DNA of 44,191 bases, taken from NCBI GenBank assembly GCA_035340715.1, contig DAOQTX010000019.1, forward strand, positions 1 through 44,191. Direction: 5' to 3'. The notes under the pieces were generated by a model, which had not been told where the DNA came from, ran no database searches, and worked only from the letters and a program-made list of their open reading frames with translations. Shown here one piece after another: positions 17,752-27,282 of this stretch (positions are counted from its first letter, which is position 1; every line of letters begins with the position of its first letter). The DNA is from DAOQTX01 sp035340715. Its GTDB lineage: Bacteria > Bacteroidota > Bacteroidia > AKYH767-A > OLB10. The translations under genes were made by a program, and so were the position numbers.

Positions 17752-17835
17752 ATATCCGAGACAAATGTATGTAACTGATCAGATAAATGAATTAAAGGAA
17801 AAAATGTTTTAAAAAAGTTTACGTTCTTTGATTCT

Positions 17836-18561
17836 ATGAAACTACGATCGGAACTGCTGGTAAAAAAATATAAAAAAAGGACTGTGGTTGATCAGGTATC
17901 AATTGAAGTAAACCGAGGCGAAATTGTTGGATTACTGGGTCCCAATGGCGCAGGTAAAACCACATCTTTTTATATGATTGTTGGATTGGTACGGCCCGAT
18001 GATGGTAAAATTTTTCTCGATCAGACTGATATTACAGCATTACCGATGTACAAACGTTCGCAGATTGGGATCGGATACCTTGCGCAAGAGGCCAGCGTGT
18101 TTCGAAAATTAAGTGTTGAGGACAATATCAAAGCCATTTTAGAAATGACCAAGCTGAGTAAAGAAGATCAGTCGCAAAAGTTGGAATCACTACTCGATGA
18201 ATTTGGTTTGCAAAAAATTAGAAGCAGCAGAGGTGATGTCTTGAGTGGAGGGGAAAGAAGAAGAACTGAAATAGCCAGGGCTTTGGCAACCGATCCTAAA
18301 TTTATTCTATTGGATGAGCCTTTTGCCGGAGTTGATCCAATTGCCGTGGAAGACATTCAAAGTATTGTAGCAAAGTTGAAGGAAAAGAATATCGGCATAC
18401 TCATTACCGATCACAATGTACATGAAACTTTAAGTATAACCGATAGGGCATATTTGCTATATGAGGGAAGAATACTGAAAGCCGGAACGGCTAAGGAGTT
18501 GAGTGAAGATGAACAAGTGCGTAAAGTGTATCTAGGGAAAAACTTTGAACTTAGAATATAA
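17836..18561 (+). CDS. lptB: LPS export ABC transporter ATPase LptB
   Basis: LptB powers extraction of LPS from the inner membrane by LptFG and its transfer along LptCAD. The 241-residue ATPase has Walker A GPNGAGKTT (35-43), signature LSGGERRR (136-143), Walker B FILLDEPFAGVDP (Asp160, Glu161) and switch ITDHNVHE. The LptB-specific stretches IGYLAQEASVFRKLSVEDNI and YEGRILKAG separate it from other ABC ATPases. It is monocistronic in view, ends 1 base from the convergent purS gene, and lies divergent from the YdjM-like gene. Confidence 0.95.
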   Translation: MKLRSELLVKKYKKRTVVDQVSIEVNRGEIVGLLGPNGAGKTTSFYMIVGLVRPDDGKIFLDQTDITALPMYKRSQIGIGYLAQEASVFRKLSVEDNIKAILEMTKLSKEDQSQKLESLLDEFGLQKIRSSRGDVLSGGERRRTEIARALATDPKFILLDEPFAGVDPIAVEDIQSIVAKLKEKNIGILITDHNVHETLSITDRAYLLYEGRILKAGTAKELSEDEQVRKVYLGKNFELRI

Positions 18562-18562
18562 T

Positions 18563-18814
18563 TTATTCTGCACTTATTTCTATTTCATAAAATTCCATAA
18601 TCGGATTGGCAAGCAATTTCTGACAAGCGGTTTCAGCTTGTTCTCTTGCTTTTGCTTCGTCAGCTGCTTCAATTTCAAAAGTAATGTGCTTTCCAATCCT
18701 AACATTATCAATCGCATTGAGATTCAAACTTTTCATGCCAGACCCTACGGCTTTACCTTGTGGATCGAGAAGTGATTTATGAGGCATTACTTTTATGTTC
18801 GCTACGAATTTCAT
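18563..18814 (-). CDS. purS: Phosphoribosylformylglycinamidine synthase subunit PurS
   Basis: PurS is the small structural subunit that bridges PurL and PurQ in step four of purine synthesis. The 83-residue protein reads MKFVANIKVMPHKSLLDPQG and IDNVRIGKHITFEIEA, closely matching family members. The ending ANPIMEFYEIEI is also typical. The start is one of two adjacent ATGs (18817 or 18814). Both lie inside the 3' end of the pssA-like gene, which overlaps purS by about 38 bases in another frame. No other purine genes are nearby. Confidence 0.9.
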   Translation of the reverse strand: MKFVANIKVMPHKSLLDPQGKAVGSGMKSLNLNAIDNVRIGKHITFEIEAADEAKAREQAETACQKLLANPIMEFYEIEISAE

Positions 18815-19532
18815 CATTATTCGGTTTAAAAAATGTGAGCGACAAAAGTACATATAATAACACGGAATATGCTATTCCTTTCCAAAGAAAAACAGCAAGC
18901 AGTATAACACAAGCGACTAGAAATAGAATTTGCAAAGAATGTGTCTTCCGATTAAAAGCATCAAACTTCAGTGCAAACATAGGATGCTCTGAAACCATCA
19001 AATAGGATCCAACAAATGCAACACCAATTAAGTAAAAGGGATTGAGCAAATACAAATGAAAATACGAAGATGGGTCTTGCTGATACACATAAGAAATTGC
19101 AAGGATAAATGCCGCAAAAGCGGGTGTTGGCAATCCGTAGAAAAAATTTGTCTGACGTTTGTCGTTATTGAATTTAGCCAAGCGGTAAGCTGCGGCTAAA
19201 ACAGTGATAAGTACTACATAATGAACATAGTGAATACCATCACCAAAAATGGCGTTAAAACCAAGAGATTCGGATTGTACCATCATTTGATAGAGCAAAA
19301 GTGAAGGCAATAATCCAAAACTTACCACATCCGCCAAGCTGTCTAAATCTTTTCCGATTGCACTTTTAACTTTAAGCATGCGTGCAGCCAAACCATCCAA
19401 TACATCCATAACTAAGCAAAATGCACTCAACATCATCACCATAGTAATATTGGATTGGAACAAAAAAACTATGGCTATTGATCCTGAGAGTAGATTAAGC
19501 AAGGTTAAAAAATTGGGGATATGTTTCTTCAT
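18777..19532 (-). CDS. pssA: CDP-diacylglycerol-serine O-phosphatidyltransferase
   Basis: This integral membrane enzyme joins serine to CDP-diacylglycerol to give phosphatidylserine, the precursor of phosphatidylethanolamine. The CDP-alcohol phosphatidyltransferase motif is complete, with the exact DG-x2-AR-x8-G-x3-D-x3-D spacing: Asp46, Gly47, Ala50, Arg51, Gly60, Asp64 and Asp68. About seven membrane helices cover the 251 residues, beginning with the usual HIPNFLTLLNLLSG. The partner decarboxylase gene (psd), often adjacent elsewhere, is not in the window. The 3' end overlaps the start of purS. Confidence 0.9.
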   Translation of the reverse strand: MKKHIPNFLTLLNLLSGSIAIVFLFQSNITMVMMLSAFCLVMDVLDGLAARMLKVKSAIGKDLDSLADVVSFGLLPSLLLYQMMVQSESLGFNAIFGDGIHYVHYVVLITVLAAAYRLAKFNNDKRQTNFFYGLPTPAFAAFILAISYVYQQDPSSYFHLYLLNPFYLIGVAFVGSYLMVSEHPMFALKFDAFNRKTHSLQILFLVACVILLAVFLWKGIAYSVLLYVLLSLTFFKPNNDEIRSEHKSNAS

Positions 19533-19583
19533 GGGAATAATGCCTGCAAATTAACGTTTAATCTGTAAAACTTTGATCCTCTA

Positions 19584-19616
19584 TTGCCGTTTGCATATCA
19601 TATTTTAATAATTTTG
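19584..19616 (+). promoter_or_regulatory. Candidate Bacteroidota-type promoter for porV2-porU2
   Basis: TTG at 19584-19586 and TAATTTTG at 19609-19616 match the phylum's -33 TTG and -7 TAnnTTTG elements with 22 bases between. Transcription would begin near 19623, leaving a leader of about 113 bases to the porV2 ATG. A 5-bp inverted repeat GAACC-atttga-GGTTC at 19626-19641 lies in this leader. Prediction only. Confidence 0.4.
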
Positions 19617-19735
19617 ATCTATTCTGAACCATTTGAGGTTCATACGAGTATAACATTTGATATTGGTTCATGTTTTATAAAATATGTCACTTTTTATTCA
19701 ACCGAAACGTTTTGCACTTTTAACCTAACCAAAAA

Positions 19736-20809
19736 ATGATAAAAAAAGCGATTCTTTGTTTTTCTCTATTGGCCATCACTTTTTATTCTTACAGTCAGGC
19801 CCCAAAATACAGCAATGAGTTTTTAAGCATTGGGGTTGGTGCAAGAGCAATGGGAATGGGCAATGCTCAAACAGCTATCTGCAACGATGCAACTTCTGCA
19901 TTTTGGAATCCGGCAGGTCTCACTCGAATTGATAGTGACAAACAAATATCATTAATGCATGCCGAATATTTTGCAGGCATTGCAAAGTACGATTATGGAA
20001 CTTTTGCTGCTCCAATTGATGCTACGCGTACCGTTGCTTTTTCAGTCATTCGTTTTGCTGTTGATGATATCATTGATTCAACAGAGTTGATTGATGCCAA
20101 TGGAAATATTGACTACGATCGCCTTAAAACATTTTCGGTAGCCGATTATGCCTTCTTAATTTCTTATGCTCAGACAACTAAAAAGGAAGGTTTGAGAGTA
20201 GGTGGAAATGCAAAAATAATTCATAGAAAAGCCGGTGACTTTGCTAAGGCTTGGGGATTTGGAATTGATCTAGGAGCACAATATGATAAAGGCAAATGGC
20301 AATTTGGTTTGATGGGAAAAGACATTACCGGAACATTCAATGCATGGAGCTTTAATACCGAAGATTTGGAAGAAGTATTTGCACAAACCGGTAACGAGAT
20401 ACCTCAGAATGGTCTTGAAGTTACACTTCCAAAATTAATTGCTTCTGCTGCCTATGTTGGAAAAATAAACGAAAAGTTTGGATGGAAAGCTGTGGCTGAC
20501 TTAGACATCACTTTTGATGGCAAACGAAATGTACTTGTTAAATCGGATCCCGTTAGTGTGGACCCTCATGCCGGTATTGAAATCGATTATCGAGATTTTA
20601 TCTTTTTACGTGGAGGTGTAAATAACATTCAAAAAGTTCTGGAGATCGACAACAGTGAAAGTACGGTTTCGCAGCCAAACATTGGCCTTGGAGTAAAGAT
20701 TAAAAATATAACCTTGGACTACGCACTCACTAATATTGGGAGCGATGTAAAATTATACTCCAATATCTTTTCATTAAAGTGGAATATCTATAAAAAAGAG
20801 AAGAATTGA
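19736..20809 (+). CDS. porV2: PorV/PorQ-family T9SS outer-membrane protein (PorV2-like)
   Basis: The 357-residue protein has a signal peptide (cleavage near SYSQ-AP) followed by the PorV-family opening SIGVGARAMGMGNA and SAFWNPAGL. The rest alternates short strands and turns, as in the 14-stranded FadL-like barrel of PorV. In P. gingivalis, PorV shuttles T9SS cargo to the PorU sortase. Here the porV-like gene precedes the porU-like gene, the reverse of the usual porU-porV order, which suits the second paralogue pair (PorV2/PorU2). The stop overlaps the next start (TGATG), so the two products are probably made in a set ratio. PorV family is confident; the '2' designation is by gene order and partner size. 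Confidence 0.8.
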   Translation: MIKKAILCFSLLAITFYSYSQAPKYSNEFLSIGVGARAMGMGNAQTAICNDATSAFWNPAGLTRIDSDKQISLMHAEYFAGIAKYDYGTFAAPIDATRTVAFSVIRFAVDDIIDSTELIDANGNIDYDRLKTFSVADYAFLISYAQTTKKEGLRVGGNAKIIHRKAGDFAKAWGFGIDLGAQYDKGKWQFGLMGKDITGTFNAWSFNTEDLEEVFAQTGNEIPQNGLEVTLPKLIASAAYVGKINEKFGWKAVADLDITFDGKRNVLVKSDPVSVDPHAGIEIDYRDFIFLRGGVNNIQKVLEIDNSESTVSQPNIGLGVKIKNITLDYALTNIGSDVKLYSNIFSLKWNIYKKEKN

Positions 20810-23800
20810 TGGGAAGTTTATACTTAAACATGAGCGCCTTTTTAAAACGAAGCATTTGTTTGTCGCTGTTTTGTTTAACGGTTCTATTCGGCAATAAACA
20901 ACTTGTGGCTCAACCGTATGGAAACGAATGGATTTCTTTTGCCAGCAACAATCCATATTCGCTTCAGCAATATTTTAAAATCAGTGTTTGGAAAAATGGC
21001 ATCTACCGAATTACTCAAAACGACTTGTTGGCCGCCAATGTTCCGTTGCCTGCTATTGACCCAAGAAGAATTCAAATTTTCCATAAAGGAAAAGAACAGT
21101 ACATATTTGTTTCCGGTGAGAGCGATGGAGTATTTGATTCAGGTGATTATATAGAATTTTACGGTAAAGCCAATGACGGATGGTTCGACACTCCTTTATA
21201 TGAGGTAGACACCATGCATGTCAATCGAAGGTTCAGTTTGTTTAACGACACCGCTGCATTTTTTCTAACCTGGAATCCTTTCGCACCAATCTTTGGTAAA
21301 AGAATGATTCAGGAAACAGACACTACATTTATTGGCTACACTCCTGCACCATATGTTTACAAAGAAGTAGCCGAACTGTTTACTTCAAAGTACCATAGAG
21401 GTTATCAAGATCAAAATGGATTGGCTTCTACCTATTATACCGGTGCAGAAGGTTATTCAGGTGTTGATTTTGTTGTCCCTTCCAATGGTGGAAATCCTAC
21501 CAGCCAAAATGCAATGCTCAATACACCAAATGTATATACCAATGCCGGCCCCTCTGCCACTATACAAACGGCTGTTCTTGGCGCCAACTTTGATGGAACG
21601 TATCACAACTACGAGATTCACCTCAATGGCTCTTCTATAAAATCGGACAACTTTTTAGCCTATGATTATAGGCGACACAACATTGCAATCTCTGCAGGCA
21701 TGTTGAATAATAACAATAACTCAATTTCGGTGGTTCCTTTACTTGGCGGTCCTGCCAATCGACTTTCTGTTCCATATATTTCATTAATCTATCCACACAC
21801 CAATTCATTCACGGGCGAAAGTGGAGCCATTCACATCAGTACTGAAAGTGGTTTGGGAAATAAAACCATGCTACAATTCTCTAACTACAACAGTAATAAT
21901 TCAACCGTTCGATATTATGCCTTTAGTGGCGATACCGTAAGAAGAGTGAGCATAGCTACTTCCAACGGATTGCAAATGTTAGTTCCAACTTGGGGATTTA
22001 AAACTGAAGGACTTTTAACAGCCGATGCTTATACGCTTAATAATACCGATTTTAAAATAGCAGCGGTAACCATCGATGCTGGAAATCCTGGTAAGTTTAT
22101 CAATTATGGGTTTACTGCTAATCAAGGTGACTATTTGATTATTTCGCATAAGCAACTTTGGACCGAAGCGCAACAATACAAGACCTATCGCCAGTCTGTG
22201 GCCGGTGGATCTCACACAGTGCTGCTAACGGATGTACAACACTTGTATGATCAATTTGCATATGGCATCAATAAGCATCCATCTTCCATCCGAAACTTTT
22301 GCAAATACTTATACGACAAGCAAAGTGACAAACCTGCCAACCTTTTCATTATTGGAAAATCAATCACTTCTTCAAATGCTCGAAGCGGAAGTTCTTTTAA
22401 TTTAAATCTGATTCCCACGATGGGAGAACCGCCAAGTGATTTAACCTTTACAACTAAGTTTGATCAAAATGGAGATCGTTTTGCTATACCTACAGGTCGT
22501 TTGGCAGCAAGAGTGCCGTCAGATGTAAGTTTATATCTAGCGAAGATGCAAGAATATGAAATGCAGCCCGACAGCGCTTGGAAGAAAAACGTTGTTCATT
22601 TTTGCGGAGGGAATACTGCTCAGCAAGTAGATCAAATTTGTGGTTACCTTGATGAGTTTGCAGGAATTATTTCCGATACCTGTTTTGGAGCTTCCGTTAC
22701 AACTTATCGCAAAGCCTCAGCTGATCCTATTTCAAATGTTTCAAATCTTGAATTGAAGCAATTATTAAAAAATGGCGTTTCGCTGATGACCTTTTTTGCT
22801 CATGCAGCCGGCAGCACATTCGATATTAGTATAGATGCTCCATCCACCTGGAATAATCAAGGAAAATATCCATTGGTATTGGCCAATAGTTGTTATATAG
22901 GTGACATTCATACTCCTCAACTTTTAGCCAGCGAACAGTTTGTATTAAGCCCTGCAAGTGGTTCCATTGGGTTCATAGCGATGCCCAATCAAGGTTATAT
23001 AGGCGCGCTTTATTTTTATTCTTCTCAGTTTTATAAAAACGTTACTTCATTTGATTACGGTAAAAATATTGGAACAGTAATGCAACATGTAGTCGATACC
23101 TTGTACGATTGGTATCCAACAGATTTTTATTTGCGATCGGCAAACCTGGGAATGACGCTTCATGGTGACCCAGCTCTAAAATTGAATTACTTTGACAAAC
23201 CCGACTTAGCAGTTTCGTCAAATGATGTTTCTTTTACTCCAGTAAATGTAACCACTGCAAACGATACCTTTTCAATTAATATCGCCATTCATAATTATGC
23301 TAAAGCCGTTGGCTCTTCTTTTACTCTTGAAATTAAAAGGGTATTTCCGAATGGACAAGACACCACCATACTGGTGCCAGTAAATCCAATTTACAGCATT
23401 GATACGGTGCGTGTAACTTTTAACACTGATCTGCAGCGTGGCCCGGGACTAAATACATTTTACATTAATGCCGATAGTTATGATCAGATTGACGAGTTGA
23501 ATGAACTCAATAATAGAACAGTAGCTTCGCTGCTCATTCAATCCGGAGACATCAATCCTGTTTATCCTTATCAGTACTCGATAGTTCCTCAATCAAACAT
23601 AACATTGAAGGCCAGTACGGCCAACCCTTTTGCATCTTTGAATACGTATGTGTTTCAATTAGACACCAACGATACTTTTTTGAATCCGATTGCACAGGGA
23701 ACAATTTCTCAAAGTGGAGGTGTTGTAAAATGGAATATTCCTTTTAGTGTTGACAGTCAAAAAGTGTATTTCTGGCGAGTGGCCGATAATCGTGTATTCA

Positions 23801-25923
23801 CAGATACGATAAATTATAAATGGCACGAAAGTTCATTCATACACATACCCGGAAAGAGTGGATGGTCTCAGGCTCATTTTCATCAATATAAAAACAACAG
23901 CTATACCAACATAATTTACAACAAACCGCAACGCGAATTTGAGTTTGTTTCAACTAAAAGTATTTTAACGGTTAAAACGTCTGTCAATTCTTTTCAAGTA
24001 AACGAGTTGCCTGAATATTTTATTGATAACGCTCAAATTGATTATGGTGTTTGTAGTGGCAATCCATCCATTCATGTTATTGTTATTGACTCTGTTAATC
24101 TTCAACCTTGGGAGATCCGATACATTGATAGTACCAGCGTTCCATACGATACGATCAATCCTACACATTATTGGAACAACTCTAATGATTTGAGATGTTT
24201 GAACAGAAACAGACCGGATAAATTTTTTATTTACAATACCAACGACCCAAATCAAATGGCCGGATTGGAAAATATGTTGAACGATATACCGGATGGCAAT
24301 TATGTAGCACTTTATTCTGTATTTAAACCACAATATTCTCAACTGCCCTCCAGTTTGAAAAGCGCAATGAGTGCAGCAGGTGCAATAAACATTAATTCTA
24401 TTAGTGACAGTATTGCGTATATATTTTTCTATAAAAAAGGTGACCCATCTACCGCACATGAAGAATTTGGAAGTCCATCACAACCCTATATATCGTTAAT
24501 CGATTCGATGGGTGGAAACTGGTATAAAGGATTTATTCAATCCGAATTAATTGGTCCTGCGCAAAAATGGAACAGTTTACATTGGAATTATTCCAGCACT
24601 GAACCTGCACCTTCCAAGGATAAATTTATTTTACAATTAATGGGTGTTAGAAAAAATGGAATTGCAGATACGCTGATACCTAATCTTGCCACACCTCTAT
24701 TTGATTTGTACAATATTGATCAACTGATAGATCCTAGCATTTATCCCTATGTTCGATTTAGTGGATATATAGAGGATGATTCATTACGATCACCCGCACA
24801 ACTTCAGAAATGGCAAGTCATGTTTGATGAAGTTCCTGAATTAGCTGTTAACCCATCATTGTATTTTAAAATCAACAACGATACTCTTGATGAAGGTGAT
24901 CAAGTTTCTTTTGATGTGGCTATCGAAAATATTGGTTTGATGCCTGCCGATTCGGTATTGGTTGATCAATATGTATATGATCAGAGTTTTAATCGACTCA
25001 GTGTAAATTCTCCACGCTATAAGCCACTTCAACCAGGTGATACCCTAGTTACAAATGCTGAATTTAACACTCGATATAGAACCGGGTTGAATTCATTTTG
25101 GATTGAGGCCAATCCGAACAACGACCAGGCGGAACAATTCCACTTCAACAATTTCGCCAATGTAAACTTCTTCGTAAACAAAGACATTACCAATCCATTA
25201 CTGGACGTAACCTTTGATGGGGTTAGAATTTTAAATGGCGACTTGGTTTCTGCCAAACCTCACATTCTAATGCAGCTTCATGATGAAAACAAATTTATTG
25301 CTCTGAACGATACCAATAAATGGCGAGTATTCATCTCACATCCATCCGGAACTAAAACCAAACTTAGCTTTGATCAAATTTCGTGTGGAAGTGAAACGAA
25401 AGAAGTGATGAAATGGTGCCCGGCTCAACTTCCTAAAAACAGTTTCAAAATAGAGTATCAACCCGATCTTCTCGAAGATGGTTTGTACGAATTGGAAGTA
25501 GAGGCCTCAGATGAATCGGATAACTTAAGTGGTAAATCAAACTATAAAGTTCAATTTGAAGTATTAAATAAATCGACTATTACCGATGTAATCAATTACC
25601 CTAATCCGTTTTCAACAGCAACCCGATTTGTTTTTACACTTACAGGATCGGAATTGCCCGATTACATGAAAATTCAAATCATAACCGTTACCGGCCGTAT
25701 AGTGCGTGAAATTACACAATCGGAATTGGGACCTATTCATATAGGAAGAAATATTAGCGAATATGCCTGGGATGGCAAAGATCAGTTTGGCGATCAACTC
25801 GCCAATGGATTATATCTCTATCGCGTTGTCACTTCCATTAATGGTTCTGACATTGAGCATAAAGAAACTGAAGCCACTAAGTATTTCAAGAATGGGTTTG
25901 GTAAGATGTATCTAATGAGATAA
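20809..25923 (+). CDS. porU2: Putative T9SS sortase, C25 peptidase family (PorU2-like)
   Basis: The protein of about 1704 residues is much longer than classical PorU (about 1150). ATG 20809 overlaps the porV2 stop; ATG 20830 gives a tidier signal peptide (LVAQ-PYGNEW) and is also possible. An N-terminal beta-rich region with SGEYIEFYGK-like text (GDYIEFYGKA) precedes a gingipain-like C25 domain at about 440-780. The catalytic-type His665 (FFAHAAGS) and Cys695 (LANSCYIGD) are 30 residues apart, close to the spacing in gingipains. Several CARDB/Ig-like repeats follow (about 800-1600). The end is an FlgD-like domain with YPNPF and YAWDGKDQFGDQLANGLYLYR. PorU removes the cargo sorting domain and links the protein to A-LPS. 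Whether this paralogue does so is inference. Confidence 0.82.
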   Translation: MGSLYLNMSAFLKRSICLSLFCLTVLFGNKQLVAQPYGNEWISFASNNPYSLQQYFKISVWKNGIYRITQNDLLAANVPLPAIDPRRIQIFHKGKEQYIFVSGESDGVFDSGDYIEFYGKANDGWFDTPLYEVDTMHVNRRFSLFNDTAAFFLTWNPFAPIFGKRMIQETDTTFIGYTPAPYVYKEVAELFTSKYHRGYQDQNGLASTYYTGAEGYSGVDFVVPSNGGNPTSQNAMLNTPNVYTNAGPSATIQTAVLGANFDGTYHNYEIHLNGSSIKSDNFLAYDYRRHNIAISAGMLNNNNNSISVVPLLGGPANRLSVPYISLIYPHTNSFTGESGAIHISTESGLGNKTMLQFSNYNSNNSTVRYYAFSGDTVRRVSIATSNGLQMLVPTWGFKTEGLLTADAYTLNNTDFKIAAVTIDAGNPGKFINYGFTANQGDYLIISHKQLWTEAQQYKTYRQSVAGGSHTVLLTDVQHLYDQFAYGINKHPSSIRNFCKYLYDKQSDKPANLFIIGKSITSSNARSGSSFNLNLIPTMGEPPSDLTFTTKFDQNGDRFAIPTGRLAARVPSDVSLYLAKMQEYEMQPDSAWKKNVVHFCGGNTAQQVDQICGYLDEFAGIISDTCFGASVTTYRKASADPISNVSNLELKQLLKNGVSLMTFFAHAAGSTFDISIDAPSTWNNQGKYPLVLANSCYIGDIHTPQLLASEQFVLSPASGSIGFIAMPNQGYIGALYFYSSQFYKNVTSFDYGKNIGTVMQHVVDTLYDWYPTDFYLRSANLGMTLHGDPALKLNYFDKPDLAVSSNDVSFTPVNVTTANDTFSINIAIHNYAKAVGSSFTLEIKRVFPNGQDTTILVPVNPIYSIDTVRVTFNTDLQRGPGLNTFYINADSYDQIDELNELNNRTVASLLIQSGDINPVYPYQYSIVPQSNITLKASTANPFASLNTYVFQLDTNDTFLNPIAQGTISQSGGVVKWNIPFSVDSQKVYFWRVADNRVFTDTINYKWHESSFIHIPGKSGWSQAHFHQYKNNSYTNIIYNKPQREFEFVSTKSILTVKTSVNSFQVNELPEYFIDNAQIDYGVCSGNPSIHVIVIDSVNLQPWEIRYIDSTSVPYDTINPTHYWNNSNDLRCLNRNRPDKFFIYNTNDPNQMAGLENMLNDIPDGNYVALYSVFKPQYSQLPSSLKSAMSAAGAININSISDSIAYIFFYKKGDPSTAHEEFGSPSQPYISLIDSMGGNWYKGFIQSELIGPAQKWNSLHWNYSSTEPAPSKDKFILQLMGVRKNGIADTLIPNLATPLFDLYNIDQLIDPSIYPYVRFSGYIEDDSLRSPAQLQKWQVMFDEVPELAVNPSLYFKINNDTLDEGDQVSFDVAIENIGLMPADSVLVDQYVYDQSFNRLSVNSPRYKPLQPGDTLVTNAEFNTRYRTGLNSFWIEANPNNDQAEQFHFNNFANVNFFVNKDITNPLLDVTFDGVRILNGDLVSAKPHILMQLHDENKFIALNDTNKWRVFISHPSGTKTKLSFDQISCGSETKEVMKWCPAQLPKNSFKIEYQPDLLEDGLYELEVEASDESDNLSGKSNYKVQFEVLNKSTITDVINYPNPFSTATRFVFTLTGSELPDYMKIQIITVTGRIVREITQSELGPIHIGRNISEYAWDGKDQFGDQLANGLYLYRVVTSINGSDIEHKETEATKYFKNGFGKMYLMR

Positions 25924-25928
25924 TCGAT

Positions 25929-26354
25929 TTACATTTTCCTTCCTTTGGTGGTACAAGATGTACCTCCCCCCAGTCCACCACTAAATGTGCTTAGGTTTAC
26001 ACTATCGGTATTGTAAAAACTTATAGAATAAAACTTATACGGACCTACATAGGTGTCAAAGAAAGAATTCATACTGTCCAACTCAACCGAAACAATATTA
26101 TCAATAATCAGACGTAAACTATCGGCAGGATCTTTTATCACATCCAAAAAATAAATACTGTCGTAGCTGGTATAGTTTAATCCGGTAATATCGGAGTATT
26201 TACAAAGCCTATAACATTCATAAGTACCAGCGAACTGATCCCGAAAATCAGTAGGAGTCACTGTTGTCGTATTACCAGAGTCCAGATCAACATCTTTAGA
26301 ACATGCAATCAACAAACAGATTATAAATATCAGGCAATAGCGAATCGCTTTCAT
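25929..26354 (-). CDS. Putative lipoprotein of unknown function
   Basis: The 141-residue protein carries a clear lipoprotein signal: basic start, hydrophobic core and LLIAC with Cys18, followed by Ser-Lys-Asp. The mature part begins with a flexible Thr-rich stretch, then FAGTYEC, a common opening of small lipocalin-like Bacteroidota lipoproteins. It closes with a Gly-rich loop and a Cys (GGGTSC). Cysteines at about 47, 51 and 134 could form a disulfide. It is convergent with porU2 (5 bases apart) and lies 31 bases downstream of the aminotransferase gene on the same strand. No function is recognised. Confidence 0.65.
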   Translation of the reverse strand: MKAIRYCLIFIICLLIACSKDVDLDSGNTTTVTPTDFRDQFAGTYECYRLCKYSDITGLNYTSYDSIYFLDVIKDPADSLRLIIDNIVSVELDSMNSFFDTYVGPYKFYSISFYNTDSVNLSTFSGGLGGGTSCTTKGRKM

Positions 26355-26385
26355 TAATTAAAATTAAACAATTGAAAAGTAAGAA

Positions 26386-27282
26386 TCAAATGATATTCTC
26401 ACATAGCAAAGGGATACGCTCTTTGAATTGACATAAAATAGTAGTGTATAATTCATTATGAATTGGTAGATACCTGCCATCAATTTCAAATATGGGAGTC
26501 AACTCGCCCATGGTACCTGAGCTAAACATAAAATCAGCATTATACAATTCACTCAGTGAAATATCTTTTTCCATTACTTCAATATCTAAAGAAAAACACA
26601 AATCCATCACTGTTTTTCTGGTAATGCCCGGCAAACAATTGGAAGCAAAGGGAGTAAACACCTTATTGTTTTTAATTACAAATATATTAGTGTCATTTAG
26701 CTCCGATGCAAATCCGCGTTCGTCTAACATCAATGCAGCATCAGCCCCATAAACATTGGCTTGAATTTTTGCCAGAATATTATTGAGCAAATTATTATGA
26801 TGAATTTTTGAATCTAAAAACTGAGGGTTGTTCCGTCTTATGGAAGTACTGATAACACTCATTCCTTTCAACTGATCATAAACTAACTTCTTATGCTCTG
26901 CCAAAACAATCAAACAGCAACCTTTATCATTGAGTCGTGGATCCATTCCACTGGTATATTTTTCTCCTCTACTCAAAGTTAATCGTATATGTGCATCGTT
27001 GTGCATCTTATTGGCATCGATCGTTTCCTTTATTGCATTTCGAATGAATTTTTCATCCGGCACATTAGCAAATGCTAAAGTTTTGGCCGACTCAAACAAA
27101 CGGTTTAAATGATGCGACAGGCACATAACCTTACCATTGTAAACCCGCAAACCTTCCCAAACCGCATCTCCTCCTTGAACCGTGCTATCAAAAACAGATA
27201 CTTTTGCTTCATCACGTGCATATAATTTGTCTTTCACGAATATGAGAATGTGATTATTGAGGGCATTATACTTTTGAAGCAT
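26386..27282 (-). CDS. Class IV (BCAT/D-amino-acid type) aminotransferase
   Basis: This PLP enzyme of fold type IV has 298 residues. GGDAVWEGLRVYNGK lies at about 37-51. The Schiff-base lysine is Lys159 in LDSKIHHNN, and CLPGITR is at about 216-222. The PLP-contact segment reads ASELNDTNIF: Glu194 and Asn199 are kept, but the usual Gly-Ser after the Glu is replaced by Leu-Asn. Branched-chain, D-amino-acid and aminodeoxychorismate-lyase enzymes all share this fold, so substrate cannot be assigned. Its start lies 17 bases inside the end of the sulfotransferase-like gene, indicating coupled translation. Confidence 0.85.
   Translation of the reverse strand: MLQKYNALNNHILIFVKDKLYARDEAKVSVFDSTVQGGDAVWEGLRVYNGKVMCLSHHLNRLFESAKTLAFANVPDEKFIRNAIKETIDANKMHNDAHIRLTLSRGEKYTSGMDPRLNDKGCCLIVLAEHKKLVYDQLKGMSVISTSIRRNNPQFLDSKIHHNNLLNNILAKIQANVYGADAALMLDERGFASELNDTNIFVIKNNKVFTPFASNCLPGITRKTVMDLCFSLDIEVMEKDISLSELYNADFMFSSGTMGELTPIFEIDGRYLPIHNELYTTILCQFKERIPLLCENII

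Noticed and set aside
23965..24459. 164-codon open frame on the minus strand inside porU2
   Set aside because: It lies fully within a well-supported coding frame, has no recognisable motif, and its composition looks like antisense of the sortase gene.
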